Below are positions 1-8,600 of a stretch of DNA of 64,000 nt, in pieces; the first letter of the stretch is position 1, and each line of letters starts with the position of its first letter. The notes under the pieces are model-generated. The model was not told the origin of the DNA. It made no database searches and saw only the letters and a program-made list of their open reading frames with translations. The stretch spans positions 1-64,000 of the forward strand of contig NZ_JAUFQB010000020.1 of assembly GCF_030409525.1 (NCBI RefSeq), read 5' to 3'. A program made the position numbers and the translations under genes. The stretch is from Kaistella yonginensis. GTDB taxonomy: Bacteria; Bacteroidota; Bacteroidia; Flavobacteriales; Weeksellaceae.

Positions 1-140
1 TCTAAAATCACTTCCTTTACAATGATACAGTATCTGAATTTTTTCGTTTTTAAAAGAAGTATAAATAAAACAAAAATTAATTTATGCTAAATGCACAACA
101 GGTTTTTCTATTAATAAAAGCCAAAAATTTTAATTTTTCG

Positions 141-148
141 TAAATTTG
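141..148 (+). promoter_or_regulatory. -7 promoter element of the M3 peptidase gene
   Basis: TAAATTTG matches the Bacteroidota TAnnTTTG -7 element exactly and lies 18 bases before the ATG at 167. No clear TTG-type -33 element is visible. The TTG codon at 146 lies inside this element, which argues against it being the start codon. Confidence 0.55.
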
Positions 149-166
149 ATAAATATAATTTTTAAC

Positions 167-2185
167 ATGCAAAATCCCTTATTACAAACATTTACAACAA
201 AATATCAATCTGCGCCATTCACCGAAATTAAAGAGGATTATTTTCTTCCCGCTTTTCAGGAGCTCATAACAATTTCTGAAAACGAAATCGACGAAATCGT
301 AACTGATAAAAGCGAACCCAATTTTGAAAATACCATTGAGGCTTTGGCTTTTTCAGGGGAGCAATTGGAACTGGTTTCCGGTATTTTCTTTAATTTGAAT
401 TCTGCTGAAACCAACGACGAAATTCAGAAAATCGCCCAGGAAGTTTCACCACTTTTGACGGAGTTTTCAGCGAAGATTTCTCAAAATTTACCCCTTTTTG
501 AAAGAATTAAAAAAGTATTTGACGAAGCAGAGAAATATGATTTAAACGAAGAGCAGCAGATGCTTTTAAAAGAAACTTATAAAGGTTTTGTAAGAAGTGG
601 CGCCTTGTTAAACGATGCTGAAAAAGAAAAATTTAAAAATATCAGTATCGAACTTTCGAAAAAATCTTTACAATTTGGACAAAACGTTTTGGCGGAAACA
701 AATAATTATTTTAAACACATCACCAACGAAAAAGAATTGGCTGGCATCCCAGAAGCGATTTTACAACAATATCGCGAAGAAGCCAAAGAGAGAAATCTGG
801 ACGGTTTCGTTATAACTTTGCAATATCCTAGCTTTCTTCCGCTGATGACCTACGCTGAAAACCGGGAATTGCGTAAAGAACTCGCTTTAGCAAACGGTAA
901 AAAATCCTTTCAAAATAATGAATTCGATAATCAGCATTTAATTAAAGATATTATTGCTCTGAAACAGGAAAAAGCAAAACTTTTAGGCTACGAAAATTAT
1001 GCAGAATATGTTTTAGAAGAAAGAATGGCTAAATCTCCGGCAAAAGTACAATCATTTTTAAATGAACTTTTAGAAAAGGCAAAACCTTTCGCGGAAAAAG
1101 AAATCGAAGAATTAAAAAAACTTGCAAAAGCAGACGGAATCGAAGAAATGGAAAGTTATGATCATACTTTCTATGCTGAAAAATTACGCAAGCAAAAATT
1201 CGATATCGATGATCAAGAGCTAAAACCTTATTTTCAGTTAGAGAAAGTGCAGGAGGCTGTTTTCGGTTTGGCAAAAACACTCTTTGGTTTAGAATTTAAA
1301 GAGACGACTGAAATCCAGAAATATCACGATGAAGTAAAAACATATGAGATCTTCGAAGACGGAAAATTCAAAGCCCTACTCTACGCTGATTATTTCCCAA
1401 GAAAAGGTAAAAGAGCCGGCGCCTGGATGACGAGTTTTAAAAGTCAATCCATTAAAAATGCGCAGAATAACCGACCGCATATTTCGGTGGTTTGTAATTT
1501 TTCGAAACCGACTTCTAATACGCCAAGTTTATTGACATTTCAGGAAGTGACGACGCTTTTCCATGAATTCGGCCACGCTTTGCACGGTGTTTTGGCGAAT
1601 ACTACTTATCCGAATCTTTCGGGAACTTCGGTGAAGTGGGATTTTGTAGAACTTCCCTCGCAGTTTTTAGAAAACTATTGTTATGAACCTGATTTTTTAA
1701 AAACCTTCGCAAAGCATTATCAAACCGGCGAGGTTTTACCGAATGAAAAAATTGATAAAATTTCAGATTCCAAAAATTTCATGGAAGGTTATCAAACGTT
1801 AAGACAAATCGGATTTGGAATTTTAGATATGGGCTATCATACACAACCGGAAAAAGTAGGTGATATAAAAACCTTTGAAGTGGCAGAGACACAAGCAACC
1901 AATCTGTATCCGAGCAATCCTGAAACGGTGATGAGTACGAGTTTTTCCCATATTTTCCAGGGTGGTTATTCGGCGGGATATTACTCGTACAAATGGGCAG
2001 AAGTTTTAGATGCAGATGCTTTTCAATATTTTAAAGAAAACGGAATATTCAATCCAGAAATTGCGGCAAAATATAAAATCTTGCTTTCTGCAGGAGGTAC
2101 AAAAGATCCGATGGAGCTGTACAAAAACTTCCGAGGAAGCGAACCCAAGGTAGAAAGTTTATTGAAAAGAGCGTTTGGAGTTTAA
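167..2185 (+). CDS. M3 family metallopeptidase (peptidyl-dipeptidase Dcp / oligopeptidase A type)
   Basis: Zinc metallopeptidase that degrades short peptides, normally in the cytoplasm or periplasm. The M3 signature HEFGH is at residues 466-470, followed by GVLANTTYPNLSGTSV and the downstream glutamate in WDFVELPSQ, so zinc and catalytic residues are intact. The 672-residue length is normal for M3A enzymes. No signal peptide is obvious. I chose ATG at 167 rather than an in-frame TTG at 146, because the TTG lies inside the probable -7 promoter element and MQNPLLQ is a usual family start. It is monocistronic and ends at a strong bidirectional terminator shared with the convergent gene. Dcp and OpdA cannot be told apart from sequence alone. 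Confidence 0.93.
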   Translation: MQNPLLQTFTTKYQSAPFTEIKEDYFLPAFQELITISENEIDEIVTDKSEPNFENTIEALAFSGEQLELVSGIFFNLNSAETNDEIQKIAQEVSPLLTEFSAKISQNLPLFERIKKVFDEAEKYDLNEEQQMLLKETYKGFVRSGALLNDAEKEKFKNISIELSKKSLQFGQNVLAETNNYFKHITNEKELAGIPEAILQQYREEAKERNLDGFVITLQYPSFLPLMTYAENRELRKELALANGKKSFQNNEFDNQHLIKDIIALKQEKAKLLGYENYAEYVLEERMAKSPAKVQSFLNELLEKAKPFAEKEIEELKKLAKADGIEEMESYDHTFYAEKLRKQKFDIDDQELKPYFQLEKVQEAVFGLAKTLFGLEFKETTEIQKYHDEVKTYEIFEDGKFKALLYADYFPRKGKRAGAWMTSFKSQSIKNAQNNRPHISVVCNFSKPTSNTPSLLTFQEVTTLFHEFGHALHGVLANTTYPNLSGTSVKWDFVELPSQFLENYCYEPDFLKTFAKHYQTGEVLPNEKIDKISDSKNFMEGYQTLRQIGFGILDMGYHTQPEKVGDIKTFEVAETQATNLYPSNPETVMSTSFSHIFQGGYSAGYYSYKWAEVLDADAFQYFKENGIFNPEIAAKYKILLSAGGTKDPMELYKNFRGSEPKVESLLKRAFGV

Positions 2186-2210
2186 AGCAAAAGGCTCATT
2201 AATAAGAATA

Positions 2211-2246
2211 AAAAAGGGTTTACTAATTTAATAAACCCTTTTTTTT
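2211..2246. terminator. Bidirectional intrinsic terminator
   Basis: AAGGGTTTA (2214-2222) pairs with TAAACCCTT (2232-2240), with an A-run before and a T-run after. It serves the M3 peptidase on + and the panD/UPF0104 unit on -. Confidence 0.85.
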
Positions 2247-2262
2247 ATGAAAAGATTTTTAA

Positions 2263-3309
2263 TTAGATTTTCTGATTCTTCACCGCGGCATTTCTTGCTT
2301 TTGCCAACATAGGAATTGAAATTGCGCCCATCACCAACATGATTACCAATTGCATGGTGTGCGAGATAAAAGCGTAAGACAAGCCAACTTCGCCTCCTTC
2401 TGCGGGATCTTTTCCCTGCGAAAGAAATAAGGCCATGATTCCAAATTTCAAGGCCAAATGAAAAGCGCCAATACCACCAGATGCCGGCACCATCATCCCT
2501 AGAGTTCCTACCACGATGATGAAGAAACCATCTGCAAAAGTAAAATTAGACGTTTCTGGCAAGGCAAAACAGACCAAATATGCTGCGAAATAGTAACATG
2601 CCCAAATGGCAATGCTATAAAATAAGAATTTTCCTTTCTGCTTTAATTTAAAGATCGATGTAAGGCCATGGAAAATTCCTTTGCCCAAATGAAGTACTTT
2701 CTGATAGATTGCAAACTGCTCTAACTTTTTTCTAAAGATGAAAAGCAAAATTACGAAAGCGATGAAAATCCCTAAAAACAGATAAAGGTTTGAATTTGAA
2801 CCTGAAGTTTCGGTCTTTCCTTTTTCTTCGGTCATATAAGAATAGAAAGCAATGAAGGCTTTGTACTTAAAAATTAAAGTAAGACCTAGAAAACCAACCA
2901 TGCAAATCAAATCTACCACTCTTTCTAAAATGATGGTTCCAAAAGATTTTTCAACCGGAACTTTTTCAACGCCAAATAAAGCTGTTGCTCGTGCCAATTC
3001 GCCGCTTCGCGGAATGGTTAAATTCATTAAATAACCAAAAGAAATGGTCCAGAAAGAATTAGAATTCGAAATTTGATAGCCCATTGGCTCTAATAAAAGA
3101 TTCCAGCGAATGGCTCGAAACCAATATGCTAGCACTCCAAAAATGGAAGCAACAAATACCCAAAGATAATTTGCTTTCGCAAAATAGCCGGCAATTTTTT
3201 TAAACTCCATCCCCTTTAATGCTAACCACATAAAAAATGCGGCAATTGCCAGAGAAATTGCAATGGTTAAAAAGGTTTTAAGAGAATTCGGTTTTTTGGT
3301 CTGTTCCAA
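2263..3309 (-). CDS. UPF0104 / LPG-synthase-TM family integral membrane protein
   Basis: A 348-residue polytopic membrane protein of the family that includes the membrane domain of MprF (lysylphosphatidylglycerol synthase TM region), proposed to act as lipid flippases. It has about eight hydrophobic segments, the RAIRWNLLL stretch after the second segment, and the PASGGIGAFHLALKFG motif typical of the family in the C-terminal half. There is no aminoacyl-transferase domain, so lysyl-PG synthesis cannot be claimed. It starts 20 bases after panD on the same strand and is probably co-transcribed with it. The substrate is unknown. Confidence 0.8.
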   Translation of the reverse strand: MEQTKKPNSLKTFLTIAISLAIAAFFMWLALKGMEFKKIAGYFAKANYLWVFVASIFGVLAYWFRAIRWNLLLEPMGYQISNSNSFWTISFGYLMNLTIPRSGELARATALFGVEKVPVEKSFGTIILERVVDLICMVGFLGLTLIFKYKAFIAFYSYMTEEKGKTETSGSNSNLYLFLGIFIAFVILLFIFRKKLEQFAIYQKVLHLGKGIFHGLTSIFKLKQKGKFLFYSIAIWACYYFAAYLVCFALPETSNFTFADGFFIIVVGTLGMMVPASGGIGAFHLALKFGIMALFLSQGKDPAEGGEVGLSYAFISHTMQLVIMLVMGAISIPMLAKARNAAVKNQKI

Positions 3310-3329
3310 AATCAGAAAATATTTAGGAA

Positions 3330-3680
3330 TTAAGTAAGAAGATTTGTTTGCTCATTGGGGAAAATAATCTTTGGCTGAAATGTTTTGGCTTCTTCGGGAG
3401 TCATTTGAGCATAAGACATAATGATAATAATATCATTTTTTTGCACCCTTCTGGCGGCAGGTCCATTCAAACAAATTTCGCCTGATTTTCTTTTACCTTT
3501 GATTGCATAGGTATCGAAACGTTCGCCGTTATTAACATTCACAATATAAACTCTTTCACCCACGATAATGCCCGAAGCCTCCAATAAATCTTCATCAATA
3601 GTGATGCTGCCTATATAATTAAGGTCGGATTCGGTAACACGGACGCGGTGTATCTTCGATTTAAAAATTTCAATTAGCAT
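3330..3680 (-). CDS. panD: Aspartate 1-decarboxylase
   Basis: Pyruvoyl enzyme that converts L-aspartate to beta-alanine for pantothenate and CoA synthesis. The 116-residue length is standard. The self-cleavage site Gly24-Ser25 (in YIGSITID) is present, as are Lys9, Thr57-equivalent and the NGPAAR loop that complete the active site. The first gene of a two-gene unit with the UPF0104 protein. A TAAATTTG element ends only 4 bases before the ATG, so the mRNA may be nearly leaderless. Other pan genes are not in this window. Confidence 0.96.
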   Translation of the reverse strand: MLIEIFKSKIHRVRVTESDLNYIGSITIDEDLLEASGIIVGERVYIVNVNNGERFDTYAIKGKRKSGEICLNGPAARRVQKNDIIIIMSYAQMTPEEAKTFQPKIIFPNEQTNLLT

Positions 3681-3684
3681 GGCG

Positions 3685-3692
3685 CAAATTTA
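3685..3692 (-). promoter_or_regulatory. -7 element of panD
   Basis: TAAATTTG on the minus strand, separated from the panD ATG by only four bases. No convincing -33 TTG is seen at the usual distance. Confidence 0.5.
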
Positions 3693-4008
3693 ATTATTTT
3701 AATTAAAGCAGTGAAATAAATTTTGAACATATCATTAATATTTGCTGGGAAGTTAAAGAATAATTAAAAAACAGGGTTGAAAAATCGTTTTATTTCAATA
3801 ATAAAGAATTACTGACTTAGATTAAGAGTGAAATTCAATAATTCGCAATTACAAGTATCATGCTAGATTTTCTATTAACTCACGATATGTATTGCGTTTG
3901 GTAAGAAAATAAAAGCTGCAAACAATGATTAATCGCTTGGTCTAAGATTATAATTTTCATTATATTTGAATAAATTCATTGAATATTGATTAAATATTTG
4001 CAAAAAAT
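3693..4008. other. AT-rich intergenic stretch with nothing recognised
   Basis: Between the divergent panD and HU promoters. I find no open reading frame with family resemblance and no long hairpin. One extra TATATTTG (3961-3968) could be a second upstream HU promoter. Confidence 0.5.
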
Positions 4009-4038
4009 TTGCTCAATATGAAAAATGTTTTATATTTG
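4009..4038 (+). promoter_or_regulatory. HU promoter (-33 TTG and -7 TATATTTG)
   Basis: TTG at 4009-4011 and TATATTTG at 4031-4038 are separated by 19 bases, matching the flavobacterial promoter layout. The predicted transcript has a leader of about 30 bases before the ATG at 4075. This is the best-formed promoter in the window. Confidence 0.75.
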
Positions 4039-4074
4039 CTTTAACAATAGAACTAACCTTAATTAATAAATATT

Positions 4075-4365
4075 ATGAACAAGTCTGAATTAATCGACGC
4101 TATCGCAAAAGATGCGAACATTACAAAAGTTGCAGCAAAAGCTGCTCTTGAATCTTTTATTTCTAATGTTACCAATACTTTAAAAAAGAAAGATGGTAAA
4201 GTTTCTTTAGTAGGTTTCGGAACCTTCTCTGTAGCTGAAAGAGCTGCAAGACAAGGGATCAACCCAGCAACTAAAAAACCAATCAAAATTGCTGCAAAAA
4301 CAGTAGCAAAATTCAAAGCAGGTTCTGATTTAGCAGATGCTGTAATGGGTGGTAAGAAAAAATAA
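4075..4365 (+). CDS. hup: HU family DNA-binding protein
   Basis: Small histone-like protein that bends and compacts DNA. The 96 residues show the full HU fold: helical dimer region (MNKSELIDAIAKDANI), the GFGTFSV strand, and the beta-arm tip NPATKKPI with the intercalating proline, then a Lys-rich tail GGKKK. Single gene with a strong consensus promoter and its own intrinsic terminator, as expected for an abundant nucleoid protein. Confidence 0.96.
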   Translation: MNKSELIDAIAKDANITKVAAKAALESFISNVTNTLKKKDGKVSLVGFGTFSVAERAARQGINPATKKPIKIAAKTVAKFKAGSDLADAVMGGKKK

Positions 4366-4384
4366 TCTATTGATTATCATACAG

Positions 4385-4411
4385 AAGTCCCGATCATTCG
4401 GGACTTTTTTT
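4385..4411. terminator. Intrinsic terminator after HU
   Basis: AAGTCCCGA (4385-4393) pairs with TCGGGACTT (4398-4406) around a TCAT loop, followed by a seven-base T-run. The T-run overlaps the stop codon of the convergent pdxH. Confidence 0.9.
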
Positions 4412-5054
4412 ATGGCGCCAACCGGGAAATTTGCCAATCGTAATCTTCCTGTAATTGGTAGATAATCCTGTCGTGTAAGCGATTAGGTCGACCTTGCCAG
4501 AATTCGATTTCGTAGGGCTTAGCCAGATAACCACCCCAATGATCCGGACGCGGAACCTCTCTATTTTCAAATTCTTTTTCTAAATCCCGAAGCTTTTCTT
4601 CCAAAAATTGCCGATTCGGAATTACCTGACTTTGTGGCGAAACTGCTGCACCCAACTGACTCCCTTTCGGGCGGGAATGAAAATAACCATCGCTTAAATT
4701 TTCAGCCAATTTCTCTAAATCTGCCTTAATGATAATTTGGCGTTCTAAATTCGGCCAGAAAAAATGAAGACATGCTTTATGATTATTTTCGATGGCTTTC
4801 CCTTTTCTGCTCTCGTAATTGGTGTAAAAAATAAAACCTTCCCAGGTGTATGATTTTAGCAAAACCATTCTGGTTCGTGGGCAGCCATCATTCTCAAGGG
4901 TAGAAATCGCCATTGCGTTTGCTTCGGAAATCTGTGAACTTTGTTCAGCTTCTAAAAACCAATCCCGAAATTGTTCCATGGGATTTTCTTTGATTTGGCT
5001 TTCCAAAAGTTCCGCTTGGTTATAGATTTTTCTTTTGTCGTGCAGGTTTTCCAT
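4410..5054 (-). CDS. pdxH: Pyridoxamine 5'-phosphate oxidase
   Basis: FMN-dependent oxidase that converts pyridoxine or pyridoxamine 5'-phosphate to PLP. The protein has the N-terminal DPMEQFRDWF-like segment (NPMEQFRDWFLEAEQS), the RMVLLK and FYTNYESRKGKAIENN FMN/PLP motifs, and the C-terminal family signature FWQGRPNRLHDRIIY. Length and motifs are complete. An in-frame start eight codons upstream (5078) exists, but MENLHDKRKIY at 5054 fits the family better. It is divergent from yqgE with under 60 bases between. Confidence 0.95.
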   Translation of the reverse strand: MENLHDKRKIYNQAELLESQIKENPMEQFRDWFLEAEQSSQISEANAMAISTLENDGCPRTRMVLLKSYTWEGFIFYTNYESRKGKAIENNHKACLHFFWPNLERQIIIKADLEKLAENLSDGYFHSRPKGSQLGAAVSPQSQVIPNRQFLEEKLRDLEKEFENREVPRPDHWGGYLAKPYEIEFWQGRPNRLHDRIIYQLQEDYDWQISRLAP

Positions 5055-5107
5055 TAAATTTTTATTACTTTTGGTCAAAGGTTTTTTAATGTAACCCGAC
5101 CTACCAA

Positions 5108-5656
5108 ATGAATTATTCTTACAAAGGTAAAATTTTAATTTCCACTCCCGATATTTCGGGTGATATATTTTCTCGATCGGTAGTATTAATAGTGGATCAT
5201 AATGAGCACGGTGCTTTTGGCTTAATTCTCAATAAGAAAAATGAGAATATGAGTTCTCGGTTGCTGGAGATTTTCGGCTTCCAAGTGGCTGTATATGAAG
5301 GCGGACCGGTGGAAAATGATAAAACATTTTTCATTTGCAAAGGCAAGAAAATTACTGCTGATTATTTAGCAATAAATGAAGAATATTATCTTACTGAGGA
5401 TATAGAAAACATTGTTGCTTCTATTCTAGATCATCAAATTTCAATCAATGATGTGAAAGTATTTTCTGGTTATTCAGGTTGGTCTGCTCAGCAATTAGAA
5501 GGTGAAATTCTTCGGAAAATGTGGACGCCGGTTGATGTTTATAATTTAGATTATACCTCGCCAAACGATCACGGATTGTGGAAAAACATCATGCAGAATT
5601 TAGGTGGAGAATATCTTTTGTGGGCCAATGCTCCGGAAGACGTTTCGATGAATTAA
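5108..5656 (+). CDS. yqgE: YqgE/AlgH family protein
   Basis: A 182-residue cytoplasmic protein of the UPF0301 (YqgE/AlgH) family, whose biochemical role is not established. Recognisable blocks are KGKILISTPDISGDIFSRSVVL at the N terminus, the HNEHGAFGLILNK motif, YEGGPVE, and VFSGYSGWSAQQLEGE in the second half. Length is typical. Likely monocistronic. Confidence 0.93.
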   Translation: MNYSYKGKILISTPDISGDIFSRSVVLIVDHNEHGAFGLILNKKNENMSSRLLEIFGFQVAVYEGGPVENDKTFFICKGKKITADYLAINEEYYLTEDIENIVASILDHQISINDVKVFSGYSGWSAQQLEGEILRKMWTPVDVYNLDYTSPNDHGLWKNIMQNLGGEYLLWANAPEDVSMN

Positions 5657-5744
5657 GGTGAAAAACCAAATAAGTTTTAGGTAAAATTCACCTTTGCAAC
5701 ACCAAAAATTAAAGAACTTTTAAAAAGTAACTTTCATTCTTTTT

Positions 5745-5765
5745 GGCGCTCGCTTCGCTCGCGCC
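5745..5765. repeat. GC-rich hairpin head identical to one at 32349-32369
   Basis: A 21-base GGCGC...GCGCC sequence in an AT-rich gap is identical, base for base, to one at 32349-32369. At the second site it forms the tip of a larger intergenic element; here the flanking blocks are not evident, so this may be a remnant. The rest of the 5657-5901 gap holds only the terminator below. Confidence 0.7.
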
Positions 5766-5847
5766 ACCCCAATCAAAATTTTAACAAAACTTTAATATTC
5801 ACTGCATAATTTATAAAAAAATTTAGCGTTATAACTTTAATTAAAAT

Positions 5848-5894
5848 CTAAAAACCCGGTTACTGACTTTCTTTTAAGGTTGCTAACTGGGTTT
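5848..5894 (-). terminator. Intrinsic terminator of the START/aminotransferase unit
   Basis: AAACCCGGTTA (5852-5862) pairs with TAACTGGGTTT (5884-5894) with one G-T pair. On the minus strand the stem is followed by TTTTTAGATTTT. Confidence 0.65.
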
Positions 5895-5901
5895 GTCAAT
5901 T

Positions 5902-6717
5902 CTAGCCAAAAGCACTGCGCCACTGCGCAATCATTTCTGAAAAACGCGCACTTTCAAAATTTTTGTTGCGAATTTTAGTGACTGAAAAAATTCCTTTTAG
6001 ATCCGAAATCATCAAAACTTCCGCTGCTTTCTGCGATTCAAATGCAATCATTTCGGTTTCTTGAATTTGGGCTAAGTTATTTTTATGAACAAAGTTTATG
6101 AAATTCTCTAGAAGCGGCGAAATATAAGCGCCTTCGCTCGTCTTAGGAATCTTAATCGTTTTCCCTTCCAAGAATAATAGATTTCCGTAAATACTTCGGG
6201 CAATTCTCTTGTTGGGATTTAAGAATATAACGTCGTCTAAATCATTTTCTTTCGCGTAAATTTCTGCATAAATATTTTCCGGAGAATGCACATGAATTCC
6301 GCTTAAAACATGCGTATTAACATTAATCTCCTTGATTAAATCGATTTCAAAATCTTGTTGTATTTGCAAAATATCATCAATCAAATCTACTTCGAAATAA
6401 AAAGAAATGCCACTTTTGGACAAAGAATTTTCATCGGTATTTCGATAGACAAAGAACTGTATAATTCCGTTTTGAACATCTTCCTGTATCACTTTTTCAG
6501 CAAACAAATTCTGAAAAAATTCCAAGGTGTAAGAAAGTGGAATTGCCATTCTCATTTTGCGCATCGAGGCCATTAAATAAAAATAACACTCTTCCGCCAT
6601 AATCAAGTGAGCATTGCGGATAAAAAAAGAAACTTGAACCGCATCACCATATAAAAAAGCACGGTTTTGAGGTTGAAAATCCTCAGAAGCAAAAGATCGT
6701 TTCACAATAGTCAGCAT
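5902..6717 (-). CDS. Class IV aminotransferase-fold protein, probably lacking the PLP lysine
   Basis: A 271-residue homologue of the branched-chain/D-amino-acid aminotransferase and aminodeoxychorismate lyase fold (class IV). The N-terminal NRAFLYGDAVQVSFF block (usually GDGvFet) and the AKENDLDDVIFLN block are clear. By eye, the lysine that binds PLP, about 14 residues before AKEN, falls in SGIHVHSPEN (139-148), where no lysine is present. The usual EgttsN motif is RSIYGN (174-179), without the glutamate. It may therefore be a non-catalytic relative or a divergent enzyme. It follows the START-like gene by 56 bases and shares its terminator. No frameshift or stop is seen, so the reading frame is under selection. 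Confidence 0.75.
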   Translation of the reverse strand: MLTIVKRSFASEDFQPQNRAFLYGDAVQVSFFIRNAHLIMAEECYFYLMASMRKMRMAIPLSYTLEFFQNLFAEKVIQEDVQNGIIQFFVYRNTDENSLSKSGISFYFEVDLIDDILQIQQDFEIDLIKEINVNTHVLSGIHVHSPENIYAEIYAKENDLDDVIFLNPNKRIARSIYGNLLFLEGKTIKIPKTSEGAYISPLLENFINFVHKNNLAQIQETEMIAFESQKAAEVLMISDLKGIFSVTKIRNKNFESARFSEMIAQWRSAFG

Positions 6718-6773
6718 TTTAGCAATAAAAAATGAACGATAAATCGTTCATCTTTATATTTAGATTAAAAAAA

Positions 6774-7160
6774 TTAGGATGCGCCTAATTTTAATTTTAA
6801 ATTTTCGATTAAATTTTCCCAATACAAGCGATTTTCTTCTTCATCGCCACTGTCACAAAAGTCGGTCACATTCAGCGCCAAATCATCGGTAATATCATCA
6901 ATAACGATGGTCATTTCAAAATAATTCTTGGTTCCTTCATCTTCTTCCCAACGAAAACGCACAAAACTTTCCGGTTTATACCGAATCAACGTTGCTTTCT
7001 CTTCGGGTCCGTTGCTCCAACTGAAATAAAAGTCGTCTCCTTTTTCCACCACATCATCTGCAAACCACTCAGAAAGTCCCTCTGCGCTCGCCATATATTC
7101 ATACAAAATCTCTGACTGACAGTGCATTGGAAATTCGTATTGCACTTTCGTTTTCGCCAT
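6774..7160 (-). CDS. START-like (SRPBCC fold) domain protein
   Basis: A 128-residue single-domain protein of the START/AHSA1-like SRPBCC fold. Visible features are the opening FPMHCQSEILYEYMAS, the EGLSEWFADDV segment, and SFVRFRWEEDEG, alternating with acidic loops. Such proteins bind hydrophobic ligands, but the ligand here is unknown. The sequence matches a short family widespread in Flavobacteriia, from memory. First gene of a two-gene unit with the class IV aminotransferase homologue; whether they act together is unknown. Confidence 0.8.
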   Translation of the reverse strand: MAKTKVQYEFPMHCQSEILYEYMASAEGLSEWFADDVVEKGDDFYFSWSNGPEEKATLIRYKPESFVRFRWEEDEGTKNYFEMTIVIDDITDDLALNVTDFCDSGDEEENRLYWENLIENLKLKLGAS

Positions 7161-7275
7161 ATTATTACCTTTTTTTAATGTCTCGCAATATATAAATTAA
7201 TTTCTAATATACGCAACATATTTCACGAAATACTTATTGCTTCTTAGGAGCAACAAAGGAACAGCAATTACACAA

Positions 7276-7370
7276 AACCCGTCCCGCTGTCCACTATATC
7301 CGCGATGATATAAATCCCTCGCCAAAATCATGACATATATCATCGCGGGATGCCGTTCCCATCAGGGCTA
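7276..7370 (-). repeat. Intergenic hairpin element, copy 1
   Basis: Read on the minus strand: TAGCCCTGATGGGAACGG, then CATCC, a long stem (CCGCGATGATAT at 7300-7311 pairs perfectly with 7337-7348), then GATATAGTGGACAGCGGGAC. The flanking blocks recur around different hairpins at 8601, 32311 and 42250, so this is a member of a dispersed family. Confidence 0.75.
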
Positions 7371-7401
7371 AAATAAAATTTATTTTCTATTTTCAAGATT
7401 T

Positions 7402-8577
7402 TTAATGGCCGTTCAACACCTCTAAAATGATGGCGCAACCTTCTCTAATTTCATCGGGCGAAATGGTAAGCGGTGGCGAAATTCTTAAATACTCATTTCG
7501 GTACAACTGCCAGAAAACAATGAGACCTTTTTCCATGCAGCGCTTGGCAACCTGCAAGGTATAATCGGGTGAACCCAGATTTACCGCCAACATCAAACCT
7601 TTACCGTTGACGTTTATAATTTTCGGATGAACCAGTAACTCACGGAATAAATTTTCCTTCTCCTGAATCTGCGCCATCAAACCACTATCAATCACTTCTT
7701 GCAAAGTGGCATAACTCGCCGCCGCAATCAAGGGATTTCCTCCGAATGTCGTAATGTGACCCAACTTAGGTGAATGTGAAAGACTGTGCATGATTGTTTT
7801 GGAACTCATAAATGCACCAACGGGCACACCGCCGCCCATTCCTTTTCCCATGACCAAAATATCGGGAACCATTCCAAAATGCTCGAACGCGAAGAGTTTT
7901 CCTGTACGACCAAATCCCGGTTGTATTTCATCTAAAATTAATAAGGCTCCGACTTCTTCACACCTTTTCTTTAAATTACAAAAATAGTCAGAATCTGGAA
8001 CTAAAAATCCCGCTGCTCCCTGAATGGTTTCTGCTAAAACGCAAGCTGTTTTTTCGGTGATCTTAGAAAAATCCTGTTGATTATTAAACTCAATAAAACC
8101 CACCATCGGTAAAAGCGGCCGAAACTCACGCTTGTGGTATTCATTCCCAGAAACCGATAAAGCACCATGTGTATTTCCGTGGTAAGAATTGGTCATGGAA
8201 ATAATCTCTTCGCGACCGGTATAACGTTTTGCTAATTTTAAAGCGCCGTCAATCGCCTCTGCACCAGAGTTCACGAGATAGGTCATTTCTAAAGGTTCGG
8301 CGGTTGCTTCGGCTAAAAGCCGGCATAATTTTACGGGCATTTCTTGCGCATATTCGCCGTAAACCATCACATGCAGGTATTTTTCCGCTTGTGTTTTAAT
8401 GGCTTCTACAATTTTGGGATGTGAGTGTCCTAAAGTATTGGCCGAAACTCCGGCTACAAAATCCAGATATTTCTGACCGTTTTTGCCGTAGATATAGGAG
8501 CCCGATGCTTTTTCAACTTCAAAACCGGCAGCAAATTGGGTGGTTTGTGCTTGGTATTTAAAAAAATCTGTTTGCAT
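7402..8577 (-). CDS. Class III aminotransferase (aspartate aminotransferase family / acetylornithine-type)
   Basis: PLP-dependent omega-aminotransferase of 391 residues. The class III motifs are complete: NSGAEAIDGALKLAKRYTGR (103-122), LILDEIQPGFGRTGKLFAFE (213-232) and the PLP lysine in DILVMGKGMGGG (Lys245). Family members use acetylornithine, 4-aminobutyrate, lysine or related amines as donor, and the substrate cannot be read from sequence. No arginine-biosynthesis neighbours are present, so argD is not assigned. It lies downstream of the OstA-like gene but is separated from it by a repeat element. Confidence 0.88.
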   Translation of the reverse strand: MQTDFFKYQAQTTQFAAGFEVEKASGSYIYGKNGQKYLDFVAGVSANTLGHSHPKIVEAIKTQAEKYLHVMVYGEYAQEMPVKLCRLLAEATAEPLEMTYLVNSGAEAIDGALKLAKRYTGREEIISMTNSYHGNTHGALSVSGNEYHKREFRPLLPMVGFIEFNNQQDFSKITEKTACVLAETIQGAAGFLVPDSDYFCNLKKRCEEVGALLILDEIQPGFGRTGKLFAFEHFGMVPDILVMGKGMGGGVPVGAFMSSKTIMHSLSHSPKLGHITTFGGNPLIAAASYATLQEVIDSGLMAQIQEKENLFRELLVHPKIINVNGKGLMLAVNLGSPDYTLQVAKRCMEKGLIVFWQLYRNEYLRISPPLTISPDEIREGCAIILEVLNGH

Positions 8578-8600
8578 AAAATCAAAATTAAATTAAAAAC

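Noticed and set aside
146-166. TTG start of the M3 peptidase at 146
   Set aside because: It lies in the -7 promoter element; ATG at 167 gives the usual N terminus.
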